Origin: Mageeibacillus sp. UBA3708
Lineage (GTDB): Bacteria > Bacillota > Clostridia > Saccharofermentanales > Saccharofermentanaceae
Direction: 5' to 3'
Assembly (NCBI GenBank): GCA_002371375.1
Contig: DFIB01000194.1
Span: 1-18,172 of the forward strand
DNA: 18,172 nucleotides
The first letter of the stretch is position 1. Each line of letters opens with the position of its first letter. Under the pieces are notes generated by a model, which had not been told where the DNA came from, searched no databases, and saw only the letters and a program-made list of their open reading frames with translations. The translations under genes and the position numbers were made by a program. This document shows, one piece after another, positions 9,177 to 17,300 of the stretch.

Positions 9177-10018
9177 GTCCTGTTATTAAGCACATTCCTT
9201 TCTTCTCCCCTGCCCGCAACGCATTAAGCGGTCAGGTGTTCAGATTCAAGGTAATAGACGAGACTCATACCGAGCTCGTGGCATACGGACACTATCTCCA
9301 GATTGCGGATCTGGGGGAGGACAGATTTGCATTCTCATGTACTGAAGAAGAATGGCGGGACATCTGGCACAGGTACTTTGACATGGACCGCGATTATGGG
9401 GCTGTCATATCTTCGATAGATCCGTCGGACACCTACCTCACAGAGGCAGCAAAGTTCGGATGCGGCATAAGGATCCTTCACCAGGACATCTGGGAGACCG
9501 TCATAAGCTACATTATCTCACAGCGGCGGAGTATTCCCTCCATTACCACCTCCGTCGAAAGGATATCCCGCCAGTGGGGACAGCGTATCTGCCTGCCTGA
9601 ACTCGGTGAGGATTTTGTTAGCCCGCTGTGCAGCGAATACTACTCATTCCCTTCGGTTGACGAGCTGTCGTCTGCATCACTTGCTGATATCACCTCTACA
9701 GGTGTCGGCTACAGAGCCGAATACATCATGTCGGCGATAGATGATTTCCGCTCAGGCAAACTCACCTGCAGCATGCTGGAGAGCAAGAGCGATGACGAAC
9801 TCTATAATATCCTGATGAATATGCACGGTGTCGGCAAAAAGGTCGCCAACTGTATCATGCTCTATGCTTTTGCCAGGTGCGGGAGATTCCCCATTGATGT
9901 CTGGATGGAGAGGATCGTGAACAAATACTACGGCGGTCACTTCGATGTGGACAGGTATCCCGGAACATGCGGGATCATGCAGCAATATATGTTCTACTAC
10001 GAGAGGAATAGAAAATAA
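9173..10018 (+). CDS. 8-oxoguanine DNA glycosylase/AP lyase (OGG1-like)
   Basis: This is a base-excision repair enzyme of the helix-hairpin-helix (HhH-GPD) superfamily that removes oxidised guanine from DNA. The 281-residue protein has an N-terminal TBP-like sheet domain (about 1-100) with the OGG-type RYFDMDRDY (67-75). The helical domain follows: WETVISYIISQRRSIPSI (106-122), the HhH GVGKKVANCI (219-228) and FPIDVWMERI (239-248). By comparison with human OGG1, K223 corresponds to the Schiff-base lysine and D242 to the catalytic aspartate, so it should be bifunctional. The AlkA family is related, but a lysine at this place favours OGG. ATG overlaps the stop of the methyltransferase gene (ATGA at 9173-9176). 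A terminator-like hairpin follows directly. Confidence 0.88.
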   Translation: MSPVIKHIPFFSPARNALSGQVFRFKVIDETHTELVAYGHYLQIADLGEDRFAFSCTEEEWRDIWHRYFDMDRDYGAVISSIDPSDTYLTEAAKFGCGIRILHQDIWETVISYIISQRRSIPSITTSVERISRQWGQRICLPELGEDFVSPLCSEYYSFPSVDELSSASLADITSTGVGYRAEYIMSAIDDFRSGKLTCSMLESKSDDELYNILMNMHGVGKKVANCIMLYAFARCGRFPIDVWMERIVNKYYGGHFDVDRYPGTCGIMQQYMFYYERNRK

Positions 10019-10022
10019 CAAA

Positions 10023-10050
10023 AGACCCGCGGGTTCATACCTGCGGGTCT
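10023..10050 (-). terminator. Rho-independent terminator of tRNA-Leu, possibly bidirectional
   Basis: An 8-bp stem AGACCCGC/GCGGGTCT encloses a 12-base loop. On the minus strand it is followed by TTTTGTTATTTT, a good U-tract just past the tRNA 3' end. On the plus strand it lies 5 bases after the ogg stop but lacks a U-run, so its effect there would be weaker. Confidence 0.8.
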
Positions 10051-10052
10051 GC

Positions 10053-10137
10053 TGGTGCGGCGAACGGGACTTGAACCCGTACGGTGTTATCCACACGCCC
10101 CTCAAACGTGCGCGTCTGCCAATTCCGCCACCGCCGC
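10053..10137 (-). tRNA. tRNA-Leu (anticodon GAG)
   Basis: The 85-nt gene folds as a class II tRNA. The acceptor stem GCGGCGG pairs with TCGCCGC (one G-T pair), followed by discriminator A and an encoded CCA at 10053-10055. The anticodon arm CACGT/GCGTG has loop TTGAGGG, giving anticodon GAG, which reads CUC and CUU. The T arm is ACGGG-TTCAAGT-CCCGT. A long variable arm (about 13 nt) fits leucine tRNA. It has its own promoter and terminator and is transcribed against the flanking protein genes. I see no duplicated 3' end that would mark an integrated element. Confidence 0.96.
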
Positions 10138-10154
10138 ATTTATTGGCAAGGAGT

Positions 10155-10183
10155 ATTGTACTTATTATGAGAGAGATTGTCAA
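10155..10183 (-). promoter_or_regulatory. Sigma-70-type promoter of tRNA-Leu
   Basis: On the minus strand the -35 is a perfect TTGACA (10178-10183) and the -10 is TACAAT (10155-10160), separated by exactly 17 bases. The expected start falls about 10 bases before the mature tRNA 5' end. This is the best promoter match in the window. Confidence 0.85.
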
Positions 10184-10383
10184 GCACAAAAGTTCAGCTG
10201 TTCGCAATAATAGTCTCTGATGCCCTTCACTATTAATAATCATCTCACAAAGTGCCAAAACAATAACCATTGGTTAACATCGGCGTTATAATATTGTCGG
10301 GCACAATCTGCTTAATGGGCGGTTGCCTTCAGAGTAATTCCGTCTTCTTCGCGAAGATAAGCTATGAAAGGAGGGCTGCTGAT
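10184..10383 (+). promoter_or_regulatory. Leader and possible promoter of the toxin-like remnant
   Basis: No gene is evident here. A perfect TATAAT lies at 10287-10292 on the plus strand but has no good -35. The inverted repeat TAACCA-T-TGGTTA overlaps the expected -35 area (about 10264-10276). A 12-bp perfect palindrome, TCTTCGCGAAGA (10346-10357), lies between the -10 and the toxin ribosome binding site and could form a leader hairpin. Type I toxin mRNAs often carry structured leaders, but this reading is inference. Confidence 0.3.
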
Positions 10384-10698
10384 ATGACAGGTTACGAGAT
10401 ACTATCATTGGTAACAGGAATAATAGCCCCTTTGTCTATGTCTTCGTTTCCGCAAGAAATCGAGATTTTTCCGAAGAAATTTCGGGAAGTTTTCTGATTC
10501 TTGCGGATTCCGTAAGATTTCAAGATTTTTCCGAATTTCCTTCGGACGAATTGCTGTTTTTCTTCGGAAAGGACAGTCTGCCTTCACTGTGGTGGTTTTG
10601 CAGTCCCCGCGAAGTTGCGACTGCGTCCGGAATAATACTTATTCTTTTTGAGACAACCCCTATTAGCTTATCTGGACTCCAGAAACAAACGCAAATGA
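10384..10698 (+). pseudogene. Probable decayed holin-like (Hol_Tox) type I toxin gene
   Basis: A strong ribosome binding site, AAAGGAGGG, stands 8 bases before ATG at 10384. The first 14 residues (MTGYEILSLVTGII) match what I know of small Firmicutes holin-like toxins, which are ~30-40-residue membrane peptides starting M-(T/S)-x-YE-(A/I)-(L/I)-S-L. After that the frame leaves the pattern, becomes polar (FPQEIEIFPKKF) and stops at 10497, giving 37 residues. At 10669-10698 another frame encodes YLDSRNKRK and a stop, a basic end typical of this family. It is followed by a terminator-like hairpin. GGAATAATA occurs both at 10417-10425 and 10629-10637, so a ~212-bp segment between the copies may be an insertion or duplication. 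The 37-residue product might still be made. Family membership is recalled, not searched. Confidence 0.45.
10448..10567. repeat. Two imperfect 60-bp tandem repeats
   Basis: Copy 1 starts at 10448 and copy 2 at 10508. Both begin TTCCG(C/T)AAGA, share TC(G/A)AGATTTTTCCGAA at the same offset and contain TTCGG. Copy 1 also has arms TCCGCAAGAA and TTCTTGCGGA (10 bp) around an inner CCGAA/TTCGG stem, so it can fold as a nested hairpin. The block lies inside the segment that splits the toxin-like gene. It does not resemble a CRISPR array. Confidence 0.7.
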
Positions 10699-10701
10699 AA
10701 A

Positions 10702-10732
10702 CCTCATCCAAGACTAGAGCCATAGGGTGAGG
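10702..10732. terminator. Terminator-like hairpin at the end of the toxin-like locus
   Basis: CCTCATCC and GGGTGAGG form an 8-bp stem (one G-U pair) around a 15-base loop, starting 3 bases after the YLDSRNKRK stop codon. The minus-strand side is followed by TTTTCATTTG, a modest U-tract. The plus side is followed by CAACAAAAAAC. In type I toxin loci such a hairpin often ends the toxin mRNA or the antisense RNA. Which strand applies here cannot be told. Confidence 0.45.
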
Positions 10733-10900
10733 CAACAAAAAACTCACTCAGAAGGCGACCGTCTTTGCAGGCTGTGCTCTTCTTATGTGTATTTTACAAC
10801 TGACGCTTATGGCAATCAATCAGCAGATGGTCATGGATAAACCAACACTTCAGACACAGTCCAACCGGCAGGATCTGCATAACCTGAACAATCATCTTAT
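10733..10900. other. Non-coding stretch between toxin remnant and glycosyltransferase operon
   Basis: I see no gene that I would defend. A 47-codon plus-strand frame begins at an ATG near 10787 (MCILQLTLMAINQQ) but has no ribosome binding site. On the minus strand a ~33-codon frame (MIVQVMQILPVGL) also lacks one. If the neighbouring toxin locus was functional, its antisense RNA would be expected to start in or near this stretch on the minus strand, but I found no clear promoter. Confidence 0.35.
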
Positions 10901-10929
10901 TTGCCTTTGCCACGTCCGCTTTTTATAGT
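10901..10929 (+). promoter_or_regulatory. Candidate promoter of the two-gene GT39 operon
   Basis: TTGCCT (10901-10906) and TATAGT (10924-10929) are separated by 17 bases, followed by an AT-rich stretch and a GGAG ribosome binding site 9 bases before the ATG at 10968. Two mismatches in the -35 and one in the -10 make this a fair, not strong, match. Confidence 0.5.
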
Positions 10930-10967
10930 ATTATTAATAATATTTAAAAATTTTGGAGTAATTCTTA

Positions 10968-12713
10968 ATGCAACTTAAACCGGCAGACGCCATCACATCA
11001 GGTATCACAAGCCACCCCTATCTGTCAGTCATTCTCATATGCCTGATATCGACGCCACTGCATTTCGCATCGCTCGACCCGGTAAGAAGCGGGACATTGT
11101 GGATCATTACGGGATCGATCGTTGTTTTCGCGCTTTACGCGATAATGAGGGCCTGCAAAGCGAAGAGATTCAACTCCAAGGAAGCTATGGCGCTGTCGAT
11201 TGCTTCGCTCGTCGTTATCCTCGCGGCAACCTACCTCTACTCACGGGCGGAAAATAAGCAGATATGGCACCTTCTGGGGGGATTTGCCGTCGTGCTGGCT
11301 CTCTATTGGTTCTCTGACAGGAAGAGCAGAGCTGAAGAGCTCAATGTGTTCCTGATAACGGGGCTCGGGTTCGCGCTCAAATATTATTATGTTCTCATAA
11401 CATCGATCTATGACCGTCAGCATGACGTGGGCGTTTTCGGCGGGAAAGAATGGCATGCCGGATATATCGAGTACATCCTCAATAACCACAGCCTTCCCAA
11501 TGTCAGCCCCGACGAGATGTGGCAGTCCTATCATCCGCCTCTCCACCACACCATGAGCGCAATATGGATCGGCTTCAACGAGAAGATTCTCTTAGTTGAC
11601 CACGATGCGGCAAGGGAGAGTTTGCAGGTGCTTACGCTCCTGTATTCGATGCTGATAATAATCATTTCGATCAGGATAATGAAATACTTTAAGCTCAAGG
11701 GTCATGCACTTTACCTGCCGCTTATCATCCTGAACTTCCACCCGAGCATAATAATGTTTGCAGGCAGCATCAATAACGACCCGCTGGCAGCAGCGTTCGT
11801 AATGGGCGCGATCCTCATGACTCTCAAGTGGTACAGGAATCAGACAATCGGGAACATCATTAAGATCGCTTTCCTCATCGGTCTGGGTATGATGACGAAG
11901 ATGTCATCTGCAATTGTCGCCCCGGCGGTCGCACTCGTGTTCCTGCTGGTACTTATCAGGCGTATCAGAGATAAGAACGATATCAAGGGGATCTTCACGC
12001 AGTTCTGCGTGTTCGGAGCGATCTGCATTCCTCTGGGACTGTGGCATCCCGTTCGCAATATGCTCAGATGGGGGCTTCCGCTTCTGTATGTCCCGGGGCT
12101 TCCGGACAATGCCCTGCAGAAGATAAATATGTCATTCTTCGACAGGGTGACGGACTTCTCTTCCTACCAGTTCAAGAATGTATATGAGCAGTGGGCGACT
12201 ATAGAAGACGGCACCATCAGCGGATATAATGAATTCAACCCGATCACAGTTGCCCTCAAGACTTCAGTCTTCGGTGAGTATCTTAACGATAAGTCGTTTG
12301 AGAATATCAAGGGAATCAATGTGTATTTCTTCTCTTTCTTCATGTTCTGGATAGCGGTCATCATTGCTATTCTCGCTGCAATCGCCGTGATCCGCCTGCT
12401 GACATCGGGCAAGCTTATCTCCAAGGATGATAAAGTCATAAAGACCGGCATATGGTTCCTGGCATCATATATAGTTGTCTCCATGATAAGTTACTATAAG
12501 CTCGCCGGAGAACTTCCGTTCGTGTGTACAATGAATTTCAGGTATATCGTACCGCTCGTGCCGGTATCACTTACACTGACAGGATTGTGGATAGAGAAGG
12601 GCCTGCTCGGCAATGCGAAGATACGCAAACCATCTCTGGTGGCACTTTATTCGTGCTTCATTGTCTTCTCATTCTGTACAACAGTATTTATGGGGGCTGT
12701 CGGATTCATATGA
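10968..12713 (+). CDS. Polytopic GT-C glycosyltransferase, GT39/PMT_2-like
   Basis: The 581-residue product is an integral membrane protein with many hydrophobic helices, probably a lipid-phosphate-sugar-dependent glycosyltransferase of the GT-C fold. The first large outer loop carries HDVG (152-155), WHAGYIEYI (162-170) and YHPPLHH (188-194). An acidic residue in the first loop followed by an HPPL-type motif is typical of the PMT_2/ArnT group. Its substrate cannot be read from the sequence. Candidates are cell-wall polymers, lipids or proteins. About 90 residues containing three hydrophobic helices precede the usual start of the conserved core. GGAG lies 9 bases before the ATG. The stop overlaps the start of the next GT gene (ATGA), so the two are likely co-translated and may act in one pathway. 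Confidence 0.8.
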   Translation: MQLKPADAITSGITSHPYLSVILICLISTPLHFASLDPVRSGTLWIITGSIVVFALYAIMRACKAKRFNSKEAMALSIASLVVILAATYLYSRAENKQIWHLLGGFAVVLALYWFSDRKSRAEELNVFLITGLGFALKYYYVLITSIYDRQHDVGVFGGKEWHAGYIEYILNNHSLPNVSPDEMWQSYHPPLHHTMSAIWIGFNEKILLVDHDAARESLQVLTLLYSMLIIIISIRIMKYFKLKGHALYLPLIILNFHPSIIMFAGSINNDPLAAAFVMGAILMTLKWYRNQTIGNIIKIAFLIGLGMMTKMSSAIVAPAVALVFLLVLIRRIRDKNDIKGIFTQFCVFGAICIPLGLWHPVRNMLRWGLPLLYVPGLPDNALQKINMSFFDRVTDFSSYQFKNVYEQWATIEDGTISGYNEFNPITVALKTSVFGEYLNDKSFENIKGINVYFFSFFMFWIAVIIAILAAIAVIRLLTSGKLISKDDKVIKTGIWFLASYIVVSMISYYKLAGELPFVCTMNFRYIVPLVPVSLTLTGLWIEKGLLGNAKIRKPSLVALYSCFIVFSFCTTVFMGAVGFI

Positions 12714-14278
12714 TGCGACCAAAGAACAGATTTAATAAACTGATATTCCGGACGGACACAAGCATGATCATGAAGATCATGTTCTGGGTATTCCTGGCTG
12801 TGGGCATCTTTGTGAGAGTATTCAGGTTCGGAGCATTCCCTTCAGGACTTAATCAGGACGAGGCATTTGCCGGGTACGAAGCATATTCACTGCTACATTA
12901 CGGAACAGACACCGCCGGGTATCACAATCCCATATATCTCGTGGCATGGGGATCCGGCATGAACGCGCTCGAGACATATCTCATGATTCCTTTTGTCGCC
13001 CTGTTCGGTCTCACTCCGTTCGCTATCAGATTGCCCCAGCTGCTTCTGTCCATCGCCTCCCTTGTTGTTGTATATCTCTTCACAGCGAAGTTATTTGACA
13101 AAAAAACAGGTCTTGCAGCCCTTGGACTTCTTGCAGTATGTCCCTGGCACATTCTCCTGAGCCGCTGGGCTCTTGAGTCGAATCTGGCACCGGGATTTCT
13201 CCTTATCGCCACATATTTCTTCGTGCTCGGCGCAGACAAAAACAAGTATCTCATCCCTTCAGCAGTCTTCTACGGACTGTCCCTGTACACATATGCCACC
13301 ATCTGGACGATCATGCCGTTCATTATCCTCCTCGAGGTACTCTATCTCGTTTATACAAAAAAGATCACTCTGAATATCCACACAATAATCAGCGGCGTGA
13401 TCCTGATAGTGATGGCAGTCCCTCTGGTCCTCTTTGTACTTGTCAATACCGGACACATGAACGAGGTAAGATCATCCTTCATATCCATACCAAAATTGCT
13501 TTATTTCAGGTCAGGAGAAGTATCGTTCAAGGACGTGCTTAAGAAGTCTCTGAACCTCTGGGATATATTCAAAAACCAGTCAGACGGACTGCCGTGGAAT
13601 TATGCCGAAGGGTACGGCTTTACAGGCTATGTAATCTGGCTTCTCAGCATTGCCGGTTTTGTGCTTCTTATATATGGTCTCTATAAGCAAATACGCAAAG
13701 ACCGCAGGACATTTGCGCCCGGCGTGATCCTCATGATCAACTTCCTGTCAGCCCTTGTCCTCGGAACACTGATAAATGTGAACATCAACAGGATCAACAT
13801 CCTCTTCATCCCTGTTGTAATACTGGCGGCGTACTGCCTCGGCAGGATAAAGAACAGCTGGGTTCTGCTTGGTGTCGCAATATACTTTGTACTGTTCACG
13901 ATATCCTTCGAGAAAGCCTATTTCACAACATACAACGAGAGGCTGAACTTTCACTTCGGTGCAGGTCTCAACGAGGCTCTCGAGACGGCAAATTCCAAGG
14001 CAGACAAGGTATACCTGAGTTCAGACATACACTATCCCAAGGTGCTCTTCTTCGATAGGATACCGGTGGAGGAATTCCGGAATTCCGTTATCTATAGCAA
14101 CTACCCCGCTGCATTCCTCAGTACCGATTCATTCACGCATTACAGCTATAAATACGATATTACGGCACCATCAGAAGACGGCGCGTATATTATCGGAGAC
14201 GGCGCCGATACAAGTGTTTTCGTATCGCACGGATTCAAGATCGAAGAATTCGGGCGTTATAAAGTTCTGTACAAATAG
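12710..14278 (+). CDS. Polytopic GT-C glycosyltransferase, GT39/ArnT-like
   Basis: The 522-residue protein is a second membrane-embedded GT-C enzyme. It has an N-terminal helix (about 22-38), the first-loop motif GLNQDEAFAGYEA (46-58) with the presumed catalytic D50-E51, and the GT39-type sequence PFAIRLPQLLLSIASLVVVYLF. Many further helices and a soluble C-terminal domain of about 100 residues follow. It would transfer a sugar from a polyprenyl-phosphate carrier outside the membrane. The acceptor is unknown. I start it at ATG 12710, where ATGA overlaps the previous stop. The second ATG at 12713 is equally possible. The same frame is open upstream to 12524, but that part lies inside the preceding gene and is not expected to be translated. 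No strong ribosome binding site is seen, which fits coupling. Confidence 0.85.
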   Translation: MMRPKNRFNKLIFRTDTSMIMKIMFWVFLAVGIFVRVFRFGAFPSGLNQDEAFAGYEAYSLLHYGTDTAGYHNPIYLVAWGSGMNALETYLMIPFVALFGLTPFAIRLPQLLLSIASLVVVYLFTAKLFDKKTGLAALGLLAVCPWHILLSRWALESNLAPGFLLIATYFFVLGADKNKYLIPSAVFYGLSLYTYATIWTIMPFIILLEVLYLVYTKKITLNIHTIISGVILIVMAVPLVLFVLVNTGHMNEVRSSFISIPKLLYFRSGEVSFKDVLKKSLNLWDIFKNQSDGLPWNYAEGYGFTGYVIWLLSIAGFVLLIYGLYKQIRKDRRTFAPGVILMINFLSALVLGTLINVNINRINILFIPVVILAAYCLGRIKNSWVLLGVAIYFVLFTISFEKAYFTTYNERLNFHFGAGLNEALETANSKADKVYLSSDIHYPKVLFFDRIPVEEFRNSVIYSNYPAAFLSTDSFTHYSYKYDITAPSEDGAYIIGDGADTSVFVSHGFKIEEFGRYKVLYK

Positions 14279-14280
14279 AA

Positions 14281-14306
14281 CCGGCGCCAGTTGCGGCTGG
14301 AGCCGG
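14281..14306. terminator. Hairpin between convergent genes
   Basis: The arms CCGGCGCCAG and CTGGAGCCGG form a 10-bp stem with one G/A mismatch and loop TTGCGG, starting 3 bases after the stop of the plus-strand GT gene. It lies between two convergent coding regions and could end transcription from either side. The U-tracts on both sides are poor. A smaller CAGGA/TCCTG stem with CTTTT behind it (14312-14326) may assist on the plus strand. Confidence 0.55.
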
Positions 14307-14325
14307 AATAACAGGAATCCTGCTT

Positions 14326-17300
14326 TTACATTGCCCATCCCGGTGACCACTTAACGAAGTGTGTAATATAATCGACTGACACTTCAGAGCCGTTCAGGAT
14401 CGGCAGGAACAGGATAAACAGCAGCACCGCGACAGCCACATAAACAAATACCGCCTTCCTGAACTTCGGGAATCGCTTGCCGATATCTGTAAGTGCATAA
14501 ATACACATTACTGTGATAAAAGGAACACTTGCAAAGTAGTGATAGATAAATACATATCTCGATACAAGGATCCATGGCAGATACTGCGCCAGATAACCTA
14601 TCATCAGGAAAGCAGCCTTCCTGTCCTTGCGGTCGATCCACAGGTAAACCATATAGAGCGATGCAGGTATTCCGAGCCACCAGATCGCCGGGTTGCCAAG
14701 AAGCACGATTACTCTTCTGAGAGAATCCGTTATCGGCTCGTATACGAATAATACCGGTTTGTACATGACGGGCCACTGATACCATTCCGATGAGTACGGG
14801 TGTGTCGAAGTAATGTTCGTGTGATAATTGAACATCAGCTTCTGCGCCTCGAGCATCTTGGTAATAAGACCTCTCCCCTCTACTCCGTCATTGAACGGAA
14901 TATAGGTCAGAGTATAGATGATGAGGGGGATGAATATGAATACCAGGAAACACCATGCTACTGTCAGTACAAGCTTGCGGTTGAATGATCTTACAACATT
15001 GAAATCATCCCCGGGCTCCATCTTTTGCTCGAAACGGTGAAGTGAATTATTGAACTCTCTATAACGGTGGAAGAACGAGGCGAAAAGTATCACCGCAAGT
15101 CCCAGCGCGGAATACACGCCTATCCATTTCGATGAGATCGCGAGTGCCATAAAGAAACCGCACCAGAAAAGCGGTTTATAAGTCTTGCTCAGAGGTACAT
15201 CAAAGAAGTTATACTGCGTATATTCGTACATAAATATATACGATATCATGATAAACAGTACCGCATATACATCAATCGTTGCGATCCTGGACTGGACGAA
15301 GTGCATGAAGTCAGCCGAGAATACTATAGTTGTAAGCGTAGCAAGTTTTGTACTGTCAAAAAACTTCTTGGCAAAAACATACATTGCAAATATCATGATG
15401 ATTCCGCATACAGTACCGCTGAAACGCCACCCGAAAGGATTCATTCCGAATATCATGGTGCCGATCGCCATTATCTCTTTGCCGAGCTGAGGATGTGTAT
15501 TCTCATAGCAATAAAGACCGTTCTTCATCTCATAGACATGGCGGGTATAGTGCACTTCATCGAAATAAGTACCATTCATATATGTATCTTCAGTTACCGC
15601 ATACTCCTGTTCATCAAACAGATTGTGGTACTTGTCAGTATTCACCGGAGTTATTATATTCCCTTCCCCGTCCTTGAATACCATCTCAATGATCGCATCA
15701 GCCTTATTTGCTTCAATTGGTGCAATATAAAGATATCTGGCAACAAAATCCACTTCAGTCTTATTCCAGTTATATACCGAGCCCGTATCCCACGGATTAT
15801 CCTCTGTAAACAGCGAATACCATGTCTCATTGTCCGATGTATATTTGACTGTGTATTTCTGATTGAATTCATGTCCGAGATAAGTCCACATCTCCCTGAT
15901 ATTATGATCGGCACCGAGGTCAATATAAACATTGCCTTCCTTGACAATCGAATACTCAGTCGTAGGTGCAGACATATTGCCAAGGTGGAAAAAAGCGACA
16001 CAGGAATATACCACCATTATCACACTTACGATGATATAGTCTCTCTTATTCATCGTAGCAACAATAACCGAATGTGTAAAAGATCTCCTGTCATTGTCCC
16101 GCCTGGTCCAGTATGATGCATTGTCACTGATCATCTTCGCCAGGTGTTCTTTCTCTTTGAACGGGGATTCCGTCCTGGCAAAGAGCCTGACGGTCGTGTA
16201 AACCAGATATGCAAAGACAAGGAGTTCAAATACACAAACTGTCATTATTACCCTGTTATGCCTGTCAAAATTCTGCGGATCATAATAATAAAGCACGTGG
16301 TATGCATTGAAAAAAGAAACAAGACTGGTAGATACAAACAGAATGAACGTCTCAAGCCTCGGTCTTAGAATAAATGCAAACAAAAGGAAGACAGCGGCCG
16401 GATAGATATACCTCTCATGCATCCTCACAGAGAATGTAAATATGCAAATCATAATAAAGGCCGACAGGTAAAAATAGACTGATCTTGATTTACGGCACTT
16501 TATAAAAATAAAAGCTGAAGCAAGATACGTCACAATTATTGAACAGGTTCCCCAGAACTTCATTGACAGTCCGAGGAATAACTCATCCTGACCGATCCAG
16601 ATCTTGCCCATCAATCCCCAAAAGTTATAAGCATTAACAGAACCGTACGGATAAGATGTAACGGTATCTGTATACTGCTTAAGTGCGTCACCTATGCCAA
16701 ATGGAAGCATCAGCAGAAAGACGAGTGCGATCGCTCCCAATCCGGCACCGGTCTGCACCATCAGCGTCTTCGTAAATCGCTTCTTATCCTTATAACTCTT
16801 AAGCAGTTCATTAATATAGGCAAACACAATAACCGGTGCAAACATCAGCGCCTGAGGCTTAACGAGTATTGAGAAACCATATATAAAATATGCAGGGATA
16901 GTGTTATTCCTGTAGAACAAATACATAACCACCACAAGGAGTAACACAAAAACAGAATCGGTCTGTCCCCAAACTGCACTGTCGATCAACACAAGAGGAT
17001 TAAGCAAAATAAGCAGTGAGATACCAAGGCTCCCGAACTTATTGATCTTCATCTCCTGAGCAAGTCTGAATGCCAGATAAGCAATACCCACGTCAGCTGC
17101 AATTGCAGGTAATTTAATCAATACGACAAACGCGGATGTTCCCTCCTGCAAGTGCAAAAGCTTTGAAGTAGCTCCAAGCAGCCAGAAAATATATACAAAT
17201 CCCGGCGGATAATCAGTAAACATCTCAGATGTATAAAAATTAGACAGTCCCTGCTCGAAAGCAAGCTTCGACCATGCCGTAAAACAACTGATATCAGAAG

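Noticed and set aside
10023..10137. Integration site of a mobile element at the tRNA-Leu gene
   Set aside because: No integrase gene or second copy of the tRNA 3' end is visible in the window.
9752..10270. Minus-strand frame of 172 codons across the ogg end and tRNA-Leu
   Set aside because: It would translate through the tRNA and its terminator and is antisense to a certain gene.
10270..10383. Longer start for the toxin-like frame at ATG 10270
   Set aside because: It has no ribosome binding site, overlaps the likely promoter region, and the strong AAAGGAGGG points to ATG 10384.
10405..10747. Minus-strand frames of 60 and 75 codons over the tandem repeats
   Set aside because: Their Arg/Lys-Pro-rich content (RKNLEILRNPQ) comes from the repeat sequence read in reverse, with no start signal.
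15301..16116. Plus-strand frame of 271 codons inside the fused GT gene
   Set aside because: It is antisense to a continuous gene with clear motifs and looks like no family. Long antisense frames are common opposite membrane-protein genes.
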